A DNA stretch of 19,288 nt, taken from positions 1 to 19,288 of the forward strand of contig JAGIAU010000011.1 in the NCBI GenBank assembly GCA_017744755.1, read 5' to 3'. The notes beneath the pieces were generated by a model, which was not told the DNA's origin, ran no database searches, and worked only from the letters and a program-made list of their open reading frames with translations. Origin of the DNA: Microbacteriaceae bacterium (GTDB taxonomy: Bacteria; Actinomycetota; Actinomycetes; Actinomycetales; Microbacteriaceae). Below are positions 13,292 through 19,288 of this stretch, piece after piece (the first letter of the stretch is position 1; each line of letters opens with the position of its first letter). Made by a program: the position numbers and the translations under genes.

Positions 13292-15711
13292 TCACGCCGG
13301 ACGACCCGCGACTCGTCGAGCTGCTCGACCGACTCGACCTGGAAGCGAAGGTGCGCCTGCTCACCGGACGCGACTTCTGGACGACCTGGCCGGAGGCGAG
13401 CATCGGGCTGCGCGCGATGCTGCTCTCCGACGGCCCGTCCGGCGTGCGGGGCGAGCACTGGGACGAGCGGGAGCCCTCGCTGAATCTCCCGTCCGCGACC
13501 GCGCTCTCGGCGAGCTGGGATCTCGCGCTCGCACATCGCTACGGCGCCGCCGCCGCCGTCGAGGCCCGGCGCAAGGGCGTCGACGTCGTGCTCGGCCCGA
13601 CCATCAACATCCATCGCTCGCCGCTCGGCGGACGCCACTTCGAGGCGTTCAGCGAGGACCCCCTGCTGACCGCCGATCTCGCCGCCGCATATGTGACCGG
13701 ACTGCAGGACAACGGGGTCGCGGCCACCCCGAAGCACTATGTGGCGAACGACTTCGAGACCGAGCGCTTCACGGCTGACGTCTTGGTCGACGAGCGCACG
13801 CTCCGCGAGGTCTACCTCGCCGCATTCGAGAAGCCGATCGGCGCGTCCCGCGCCTGGGCGGTGATGAGCGCGTACAACTCGATCAACGGGGCGACGGCGA
13901 CGGAGAACCCGCTGCTGGAGAGCCCGCTCAACGACGAGTGGGGATTCGACGGCGTCGTCGTGAGCGACTGGACCGCGGTCCGGTCGATCGAGAGCGCGAA
14001 GCACGCTCAGGACCTCGTCATGCCCGGCCCGGACGGGCCGTGGGGGGCGGCGCTCGTGCGCACCGTGCGCGAGGGCGAGGTGAGCGAGGCGGCGATCGAC
14101 CGGAAGGTCCTGCGGCTGCTCGCGCTCGCGGCGCGGGTCGGCGCGCTCGAGGGCTTCGAGCCGGTCTCCGCGGAGCCGAAGGAGGTCGAGGACGGGATCG
14201 CCTTCGCTCGCGAGGCCGCGGCCGAGGGGATGGTGCTGGTGCGCAACGAGGGCATCCTGCCGCTCGGGGGCGCGCCGCGGCGGATCGCGGTGATCGGGCA
14301 CAACGCGCTCGTGGTCCGCACGCAGGGCGGCGGCAGCGCGACGGTCGTGCCGGAGCGCACCGTCAGTCCGCTCGATGCGATCCGTGCGGCCTTCCCCGAC
14401 GCTCACGTCGAGTATCGGGTCGGCGCGGTCGTGCAGCGCGGGCTCGCCGAACTGCCCCTCGACCAGATCGTCAACCCGGTGACCGGTGAGCCCGGGGTCC
14501 GCGTCGCGTTCCTCGGGGACGCGGGCGAGGAGCTGTTCGTCGAGGACCGTCGCGCCACCTCGTTCGTCTGGATCGGCTCAGAGGCGCCGATCGAGCGGAC
14601 CGTGACGCTGCGTTGCTCGACGCGATGGACTCCCGCGGCGGACGGGGTGGTGCAGCTCGGCTTCGCCGGCGTCGGCAACGGCGTGATCCGGGTCGACGGC
14701 GAGCTCGTGCTCGACGCCGAGGTCGAGGCGGAGGGCGACGACCTCGGGGCGGCCCTGCTGTCGCCGGGCACCGCGACGGCGCCCTTCGAGGTGCGCGCCG
14801 GCAGAACGGTCGAGATCGTCGCGGAGTACCGGCGCCGCGTCGTCGCCGACTCCTTCGCCGGGGCGATGACGTTCTCCGTCGGCACCGGCGTCGCGGACGG
14901 ATCGCCGGAGGAGCTCATCGCGGACGCCGTCGAGGCGGCGCGGGATGCGGACCTCGTCGTGCTCGTCGTCGGGACGAACTCCGCGGTGGAGTCCGAGGGC
15001 TTCGACCGGACGGACCTCCGGCTGCCCGGCGCCCAGGACGCGCTGGCCGAGCGGGTGCTCGCGGCCAACCCCGCCGCGGTCGTGGTCGTGAACGCCGGAT
15101 CGCCGGTCGAGCTGCCCTGGCGGCAGCGGGCCGCGGCGATCCTGCTGGGCTGGTTCGGCGGTCAGGAGTTCGGCTCCGCGCTCGTCGACGTGCTCACCGG
15201 CCGCGTCGAGCCGGGCGGCCGGCTCCCCACGACCTGGGCGGCTGCGACCGCGGACGTGCCGGTGCTCGACGTCACCCCGGTGGACGGGCGACTCCCCTAC
15301 GCGGAGGGGGTCCATGTCGGCTATCGCGCCTGGTTGCGCGCCGGCAGGTCCCCGGCGTTCCCCTTCGGCTTCGGGCTCGGCTACACGCGCTGGCGGATCG
15401 GCGCGGGCTCAGTGCGCTGGACCGAGGACGGCGGCGCCATCGTCGAGGTGCCGGTCGAGAACGTGGGGGAGCGGCCGGGCAAGCAGGTCGTCCAGGTCTA
15501 CGCGGCGCGACCGGACTCCGCCGTCGACCGTCCGGTGCGCTGGCTGGCCGGCTTCGAGGTCGTCCGTTCGGCGCCCGGCGCGGCCGCGGTCGCGACGGTG
15601 CGAATCCCGCCGAGGGTGTTCGAGCATTGGGACGGCGGATGGCGGCGCGAGCCCGGCGCCTTCGAGCTCTGGGCAGGCACGTCGGTGGACGAGGTGACAC
15701 GGGTCGGCTGA
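13288..15711 (+). CDS. Glycoside hydrolase family 3 beta-glucosidase with PA14-like insert
   Basis: This enzyme is predicted to release terminal beta-linked glucose (or a related sugar) by a retaining mechanism. The 807-residue protein contains the GH3 TIM-barrel domain (LLSDGPSGVRGEHW, GPTINIHRSPLGGRHFEAFSEDP, KH at 149-150, nucleophile Asp227 in GVVVSDWTAV), then the alpha/beta sandwich (AAAEGMVLVRNEGILPL, RRIAVIGHNA). A beta-rich insert at about 385-535 has the layout of a PA14 domain. The sandwich resumes with VVGTNSAVESEGFDRTDLRLPG, where Glu570 is the probable acid/base. A fibronectin-III-like domain closes the protein (about 715-807). No signal peptide is seen, so it acts inside the cell on an imported glycoside. 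It is the last gene of the operon and starts on an ATGA overlap. Confidence 0.93.
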   Translation: MITPDDPRLVELLDRLDLEAKVRLLTGRDFWTTWPEASIGLRAMLLSDGPSGVRGEHWDEREPSLNLPSATALSASWDLALAHRYGAAAAVEARRKGVDVVLGPTINIHRSPLGGRHFEAFSEDPLLTADLAAAYVTGLQDNGVAATPKHYVANDFETERFTADVLVDERTLREVYLAAFEKPIGASRAWAVMSAYNSINGATATENPLLESPLNDEWGFDGVVVSDWTAVRSIESAKHAQDLVMPGPDGPWGAALVRTVREGEVSEAAIDRKVLRLLALAARVGALEGFEPVSAEPKEVEDGIAFAREAAAEGMVLVRNEGILPLGGAPRRIAVIGHNALVVRTQGGGSATVVPERTVSPLDAIRAAFPDAHVEYRVGAVVQRGLAELPLDQIVNPVTGEPGVRVAFLGDAGEELFVEDRRATSFVWIGSEAPIERTVTLRCSTRWTPAADGVVQLGFAGVGNGVIRVDGELVLDAEVEAEGDDLGAALLSPGTATAPFEVRAGRTVEIVAEYRRRVVADSFAGAMTFSVGTGVADGSPEELIADAVEAARDADLVVLVVGTNSAVESEGFDRTDLRLPGAQDALAERVLAANPAAVVVVNAGSPVELPWRQRAAAILLGWFGGQEFGSALVDVLTGRVEPGGRLPTTWAAATADVPVLDVTPVDGRLPYAEGVHVGYRAWLRAGRSPAFPFGFGLGYTRWRIGAGSVRWTEDGGAIVEVPVENVGERPGKQVVQVYAARPDSAVDRPVRWLAGFEVVRSAPGAAAVATVRIPPRVFEHWDGGWRREPGAFELWAGTSVDEVTRVG

Positions 15712-15719
15712 TCGGCGGC

Positions 15720-15755
15720 GCGCGGCCTGCGCGGATCGATCAGCGCAGGCCGCGC
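15720..15755. terminator. Bidirectional hairpin between convergent GH3 and ribH genes
   Basis: A perfect 13-bp inverted repeat (15720-15732 with 15743-15755) surrounds a 10-nt loop. It begins 9 bp after the GH3 stop and runs into the last codons of ribH, so the ribH stop codon lies in the loop. It could stop transcription from both sides. No T-run follows on either strand, which is usual for high-GC actinobacterial terminators. Confidence 0.65.
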
Positions 15756-16219
15756 AGCGAGCGCAGCAGGATCGCCGTCTCGAGCGCCGCGTGGGCGGCC
15801 TCGCCGCCCTTGTCCTCCCGCGAGCCGGCGAGGCCGGCGCGGTCGAGCCCCTGCTGCTCGTTGTCGAGCGTCAGCACGCCGAAGCCGATCGGCTTGCCGG
15901 TGTCGATCGCGACGCGGCTCAGCCCGCTCGTCGTCGCGTCGGCGACGAAGTCGAAGTGCGGCGTGCCGCCGCGGACGATGACGCCGAGCGCCACGACCGC
16001 GTCGGCGTCGCCCTCCAGGATCGCCTTCGCGACGACCGGCAGCTCGAAGGAGCCGGCGACCCGCACGAGTCCGACGCTCGCGCCCCCGGCCTCGAGCACG
16101 CGCTGCGCGCCGGCGATCATGCCGTCGGTGATGGCCGTGTGCCAGCGGCCCGCGACGATCACGACCCGGATCCCGGCGCCGTCCAGCTCCGCGCCGTCCG
16201 GCCGTCCCGCACCGCTCAT
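15740..16219 (-). CDS. ribH: 6,7-dimethyl-8-ribityllumazine synthase
   Basis: Lumazine synthase condenses the pyrimidine product of the RibA/RibD branch with dihydroxybutanone phosphate from RibB, the penultimate step of riboflavin synthesis. The 159-residue protein has the expected size. Visible motifs are the substrate-binding GRWHTAITDGMIAGA, VAGSFELPVVAK at 54-65, the GVIVRGGTPHFDFV segment with catalytic His88, and GKPIGFGVLTLDNEQQ. It is the last gene of the minus-strand rib cluster and its ATG overlaps the ribBA stop (ATGA). Its last codons form one arm of the terminator hairpin shared with the GH3 gene. Confidence 0.95.
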   Translation of the reverse strand: MSGAGRPDGAELDGAGIRVVIVAGRWHTAITDGMIAGAQRVLEAGGASVGLVRVAGSFELPVVAKAILEGDADAVVALGVIVRGGTPHFDFVADATTSGLSRVAIDTGKPIGFGVLTLDNEQQGLDRAGLAGSREDKGGEAAHAALETAILLRSLRGLR

Positions 16220-17514
16220 GCCTGCTCCTCCGTGTGCTCCGCGCTCCGCGCCGCGGCGAGTGCCGACCGGTGCTCCGTCGCCGCGGCGAGCGACTCGTCG
16301 TCCGGCAGCAGGTGTCCCATTCTGTCGCGCTTCGCGCGCAGGTAGCTCTGGTTCTCGTCCCGCACGCCGACGACCATCGGCAGCGTCTCTACGACGTCGA
16401 TGCCGTGCACCTCGAGCTGCGCGACCTTGTCGGGGTTGTTCGTCAGGAGCCGCACCTGCTCGATGCCGAGGTCGTGCAGGATGCCGGCCGCGCCGCCGAA
16501 CTCACGGCGGTCCGCGGGCAGACCGAGGGCGAGGTTCGCCTCGACGGTGTCGAGCCCGTCCTCCTGCAGCCGGTAGGCGCGCAGCTTGTCGACGAGGCCG
16601 ATGCCGCGGCCCTCGTGCCCGCGGAGGTAGACGACGACGCCGCCCTCCCGGGCGATCTGATCGAGCGCCGCGTCCAGCTGAGGCCCGCACTCGCACTTGA
16701 GCGAGCCGAACGCCTCGCCGGTCAGGCATTCCGAGTGCACCCGCACGACTGGGACGGCCGAGATCGGGTCGGCGATCCATGCGAGGTGGTCATGGCCGGT
16801 CGCCGCGTCGCGGTAGGCGCGGACGCGGAACGTGCCGTGCTCGGTCGGGACGTTCGCCTCCGCCCGCAGCGAGACGCGCGGGCGCAGGATCTCCACCGGC
16901 TCGGCGTGCTCGCCCGAGACGTAGACGATGAGGTCGGCGATCGTGACGACCGGGATGCGGCGCTCCGTCCCGAGGTCGAGGATCTCGGGCAGCCGCATCA
17001 TGGAGCCGTCGTCGGTCACGAGCTCGCCGATCGCGCCGACCGGGGGGAGCCCGGCGAGCTGCAGGAGCTCGACGGCCGCCTCCGTGTGGCCCGCGCGCTC
17101 GCGCACGCCGCCGTCGACGGCGCGCAGCGGCAGGATGTGGCCCGGCCGGATGAGGTCGTCGGGGGTCGCTGTCGGAGCGGCGAGGACGTTGAGCGTCCGT
17201 GCGCGGTCGGCGGCGCTGATCCCGGTGGTGACGCCGGAGGCGGCGTCGACGCTGACGGTGTAGGCGGTGCGCTTCGGGTCCTGGTTGACGGCGACCATCG
17301 GGGGGAGGTTGAGCCGATCGGCGAGATCGCGCGGCATCGGCGCGCACAGGTAGCCGGAGGTGACGCGGATCATCCAGGCGAGCGTCTCCGGCGTCGCGAG
17401 CGCGGCCGAGACGATGACGTCGCCCTCGTTCTCCCGGTCGGCGTCGTCGACGACGAGGACGGGCTGCCCTGCGCGAAGCGCCTCGAGAGCGTCGGGAATG
17501 GTGGCGAGTGGCAT
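16216..17514 (-). CDS. ribBA: Bifunctional dihydroxybutanone-phosphate synthase / GTP cyclohydrolase II
   Basis: The protein supplies both precursors of riboflavin: RibB makes 3,4-dihydroxy-2-butanone 4-phosphate from ribulose 5-phosphate, and RibA opens GTP. In the 432-residue chain, the RibB half (about 1-205) has DDADRENEGD at 23-32, RPGHILPLRA, and RAGHTEAAVELLQLAG with His143. The RibA half (about 206-405) has the zinc site Cys263, Cys274 and Cys276 (SECLTGEAFGSLKCECG), RGHEGRGIGL, and LLTNNPDKVAQLE. The last 25 residues are Ala/Glu-rich and look dispensable. The frame is open to 17562, but ATG 17514 is chosen because GGAAGG lies 6 nt upstream and the upstream extension would overlap ribE; MPLATIPDALEALRAG is a normal RibB start. 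Confidence 0.95.
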   Translation of the reverse strand: MPLATIPDALEALRAGQPVLVVDDADRENEGDVIVSAALATPETLAWMIRVTSGYLCAPMPRDLADRLNLPPMVAVNQDPKRTAYTVSVDAASGVTTGISAADRARTLNVLAAPTATPDDLIRPGHILPLRAVDGGVRERAGHTEAAVELLQLAGLPPVGAIGELVTDDGSMMRLPEILDLGTERRIPVVTIADLIVYVSGEHAEPVEILRPRVSLRAEANVPTEHGTFRVRAYRDAATGHDHLAWIADPISAVPVVRVHSECLTGEAFGSLKCECGPQLDAALDQIAREGGVVVYLRGHEGRGIGLVDKLRAYRLQEDGLDTVEANLALGLPADRREFGGAAGILHDLGIEQVRLLTNNPDKVAQLEVHGIDVVETLPMVVGVRDENQSYLRAKRDRMGHLLPDDESLAAATEHRSALAAARSAEHTEEQA

Positions 17515-17519
17515 GCGTG

Positions 17520-17535
17520 ACCTTCCGATTTCAGG
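17520..17535 (-). promoter_or_regulatory. ribBA translation-initiation element, near-copy of the ribE one
   Basis: On the minus strand this reads CCTGAAATCGGAAGGT. It contains the ribE stop codon (TGA) and the GGAAGG ribosome binding site for ribBA. It matches the element before ribE (18195-18210) at 15 of 16 positions. TTTCAGGC, complementary to its 5' part, occurs in the end of ribE (17583-17590), so an 8-bp stem with a 46-nt loop can form next to the ribosome binding site. Confidence 0.55.
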
Positions 17536-18187
17536 CATCTGCCGCGTGTCGAGGGAACGCATCCGGCGCGTCGGGCTCGAACGCCTGAAACGCGATGAGA
17601 CGCGCGACGTGCCTCGCGAGGATGTCGGTCTCGATGTTGACGCGGTCGCCGGGAGCGAGGGCGCCGAGTGTGGTTGCCGCGAGGGTCTCGGGGATGAGCG
17701 ACACCTCGAACCAGGCGTCGGCCGCGTCGGCCGCGCTCACGTCGCTCACCGTGAGGCTCACGCCGTCGACGGTGATGGAGCCCTTCTTGACGACGAGCGG
17801 GGCGTGCTCGGGATCGAGGGCGAAGCGGATCACGCGCCACTGGTCGCCGGGGCGGACCTCGAGCACCTCGCTCGTGTCGTCGACGTGACCCTGCACGATG
17901 TGCCCGCCGAGGCGCGCGTCGGCGCGGAGGGCGCGCTCGACGTTGACCCGGTCGCCGGGGGCGCGTGCTCCGATCGTCGTGACGTCGAGCGTCTCGCGCA
18001 TGACCTCCGCGTCGAACGACTCCGCATCCCACGACACGACCGTCAGGCAGACGCCGCCGACCGCGATCGACGCGCCGTGCGTCGCATCGGCGACGACGCC
18101 GGGGGCGTGCACGGTCACGCATGCCCCGTCCCCGCTCGGCGCCACGGCGACGATCTCGCCGATCTCCTCGATGAGCCCCGTGAACAT
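17531..18187 (-). CDS. ribE: Riboflavin synthase alpha chain
   Basis: Riboflavin synthase dismutates two lumazine molecules to riboflavin plus a pyrimidine. The 218-residue protein shows the tandem-barrel structure of the family: MFTGLIEEIG at the N-terminus, GGVCLTV near residue 44, GGHIVQGHVD between the repeats, then VDGVSLTV and SLIPETLAATTLGALAPGDRVNIETD in the second repeat. The ATG at 18187 fits the MFTGLIEE consensus and has GGAAGG 8 nt upstream; a GTG at 18196 is in frame but too close to that site. The last about 20 residues (AFQAFEPDAPDAFPRHAADA) extend beyond the usual end and are encoded by DNA resembling part of the ribD-ribE palindrome. The symbol ribE follows actinobacterial use; it is ribC in E. 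coli. Confidence 0.95.
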   Translation of the reverse strand: MFTGLIEEIGEIVAVAPSGDGACVTVHAPGVVADATHGASIAVGGVCLTVVSWDAESFDAEVMRETLDVTTIGARAPGDRVNVERALRADARLGGHIVQGHVDDTSEVLEVRPGDQWRVIRFALDPEHAPLVVKKGSITVDGVSLTVSDVSAADAADAWFEVSLIPETLAATTLGALAPGDRVNIETDILARHVARLIAFQAFEPDAPDAFPRHAADA

Positions 18188-18192
18188 CGTCT

Positions 18193-19269
18193 TCACCTTC
18201 CGTTTTCAGGGACAGCAGGCTCTTCGAGCCCGTATTGCATTCGTACCCCCGTCTGTCCCTGAAAACGGAACGAAAGCGCGAGGTCGGGGCCGAGGCGGCG
18301 GACGTCGTGCAGGTCCAGGTCGAGGGCGTCGCCGATCGTGGCGATGCCGAGGTCGCCGACGGCCAGGCCGGGGCCGCCGAGCAGCTTCGGCGCGACGTAC
18401 ACCGCGAGCTCGTCGACGAGCCCTGCCCGCAGGAACGCGCTCGTCAGCACCGGGCCGGCCTCCACGAGGACGCGGGCGAGACCGAGCCGCCAGAGGTCGT
18501 CGAGCAGTCCCGCGAGCGGGCGCGGCCCCGCCTCGACGAGCCCGGCCGGGTGGCGGCGCAGCGCCGCGTTCGAGGGTACGGGCCGCGCGCCGACGACGAC
18601 GGGGACGGGCTGGTGGGGGAGCAGAACGCCCTCCGCGTCGCGCGCGGTCAACGACGGGTCGTCGGCGAGCACGGTCCCCGTGCCGGTCACGATCGCGTCG
18701 GACTCCCCGCGGAGGCGGTGGCCGTCGAGCCGCGCGGCGGGGCCGGTGATCCACTGGCTCGTGCCGTCCGCGGCCGCGACGCGTCCGTCGAGCGCAGCCG
18801 CCCACTTCAGAGTCACCCAGGGGCGTCCGCGTCGCGTCGCCGTGAGCCAGGGGTGCAGGAACGCCTCGGTCTCGTCGGCGAGCACGCCGGGCACGACCTC
18901 GACGCCTGCGGCGCGGAGCCGGTCGGCCCCGCCGCTCGACGCGGCGCCGGGGTCGGCGACCGCGTAGACGACGCGCTGCACGCCCGCGGCGATGAGGGCC
19001 TCGGCGCACGGCCCAGTGCGGCCGATGTGGTTGCAGGGCTCGAGGGTGACGACGGCGGTGTGGGGCGCGAGGCCCGCGGGCAGGCGCGACAGCGCGTCGA
19101 CCTCGGCGTGGGGCGTGCCGGCGCCGCGGTGCCAGCCCTCGGCGATGACGCCTCCGCCGGCATCCAGCAGCACGCAGCCGACGCGCGGGTTGCCGCCGGT
19201 CAGCGGGCCGTGCGCCGCCAGTTCGAGGGCGCGCCGCATCGCGGTGCCGTAGCCGCCGCCGACGTCCAT
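18193..19269 (-). CDS. ribD: Bifunctional diaminohydroxyphosphoribosylaminopyrimidine deaminase / reductase
   Basis: RibD carries out the second and third steps from GTP towards riboflavin. In 358 residues, the N-terminal deaminase domain (about 1-145) has the zinc ligands in TPHAEVDAL and EPCNHIGRTGPC. The C-terminal reductase domain (about 148-335) has RPWVTLKWAAALDGRVA, GTSQWITG, LRGESDAIVTGTGTVLADDPSLTAR, and RVLVEAGPVLTSAFL. The family normally ends near ...LALSFR; here about 22 more residues follow (FQGQTGVRMQYGLEEPAVPENGR), encoded by an inverted repeat. The ATG at 19269 is preceded by GGGAGG with 7 nt spacing. It is the first visible gene of the rib operon; any FMN riboswitch or promoter would lie beyond the right edge. 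Confidence 0.95.
   Translation of the reverse strand: MDVGGGYGTAMRRALELAAHGPLTGGNPRVGCVLLDAGGGVIAEGWHRGAGTPHAEVDALSRLPAGLAPHTAVVTLEPCNHIGRTGPCAEALIAAGVQRVVYAVADPGAASSGGADRLRAAGVEVVPGVLADETEAFLHPWLTATRRGRPWVTLKWAAALDGRVAAADGTSQWITGPAARLDGHRLRGESDAIVTGTGTVLADDPSLTARDAEGVLLPHQPVPVVVGARPVPSNAALRRHPAGLVEAGPRPLAGLLDDLWRLGLARVLVEAGPVLTSAFLRAGLVDELAVYVAPKLLGGPGLAVGDLGIATIGDALDLDLHDVRRLGPDLALSFRFQGQTGVRMQYGLEEPAVPENGR
18198..18270. repeat. Perfect 18-bp inverted repeat in the ribD tail, covering the ribE ribosome binding site
   Basis: TTCCGTTTTCAGGGACAG (18198-18215) is exactly complementary to 18253-18270, with a 37-nt spacer. The spacer contains a second perfect hairpin (GGCTC-TTC-GAGCC, 18218-18230) and an AT-richer stretch unlike the rest of the window. 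The whole unit is translated as the last residues of RibD. In the mRNA, the 3' arm ends in GGAA, the first four bases of the ribE Shine-Dalgarno GGAAGG; the RibD stop (18195-18193) follows immediately and the ribE ATG 5 nt later. Folding would hide the ribE start until ribosomes translating ribD open it. Confidence 0.85.
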
Positions 19270-19288
19270 AGTTCGCCTCCCATGCGCT

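Noticed and set aside
14613..16700. A 695-codon plus-strand open frame crossing the GH3, ribH and ribBA genes
   Set aside because: It overlaps three well-supported genes on two strands and its translation is Arg/Ala-rich with no recognisable domain.
17515..17562. Sixteen-codon N-terminal extension of ribBA to 17562
   Set aside because: It overlaps the end of ribE, and the ribosome binding site and family N-terminus both point to ATG 17514.
18231..18252. Spacer of the ribD palindrome as an FMN riboswitch or transposon end
   Set aside because: It is too short for an FMN riboswitch and is inside the operon; no transposase or target-site duplication is visible.
1..19288. CRISPR arrays, tRNA or rRNA genes, phage or insertion-sequence genes
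   Set aside because: Looked for and not seen; the window is fully explained by the listed genes and short intergenic sites.

Overview
The window is a very GC-rich stretch of an actinobacterial chromosome, most likely from Microbacteriaceae or a close relative. That placement is an inference from codon usage, frequent GTG starts, leaderless promoters and protein style; no marker gene here proves it. No tRNA, rRNA, CRISPR array, transposase or phage gene is visible.

Layout, left to right. (1) Positions 1-191, minus strand: the first 63 codons of a PiT-type phosphate transporter, with a candidate PhoP (PHO) box in its promoter. (2) 317-2924, plus strand: a three-gene ABC-2 exporter (ATPase plus two permeases, NodI/NodJ/DrrAB-like) with 4-nt overlaps. 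(3) 3007-3631: a TetR-family regulator whose reading frame is broken two thirds of the way in. (4) 3907-15711, plus strand: an eight-gene operon encoding an oligopeptide-type (Dpp/Opp) solute-binding lipoprotein, permease B, a fused permease-C/ATPase-D, ATPase F, a type-B carboxylesterase, a CaiB/BaiF CoA-transferase, a fused AccD-AccA-like carboxyltransferase, and a GH3 beta-glucosidase with a PA14-like insert. The last six junctions are all NTGA overlaps. (5) 15740-19269, minus strand: riboflavin genes ribD-ribE-ribBA-ribH, converging on the GH3 gene across a perfect hairpin.

Most interesting inference: the eight-gene operon looks like a complete route for importing and dismantling an acylated glycoside inside the cell. 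The transporter brings it in, the esterase removes the acyl group, GH3 removes the sugar, the CoA-transferase activates the released acid, and the carboxyltransferase moves a carboxyl group onto or off the acyl-CoA. A malonylated beta-glucoside would use every enzyme, but the sequence does not prove the substrate. A 14-bp operator-like motif (ACCG-N6-CGGT) sits both in front of the TetR gene and between the -35 and -10 of the operon promoter, so the TetR protein is the probable regulator; in this strain it appears frameshifted.

Other notable signals: three unrelated genes share an identical TANNNT-N6-GTG leaderless start layout. The ribD/ribE junction holds a perfect 18-bp inverted repeat that is translated into the RibD tail and covers the ribE ribosome binding site, and a degenerate version lies at the ribE/ribBA junction.
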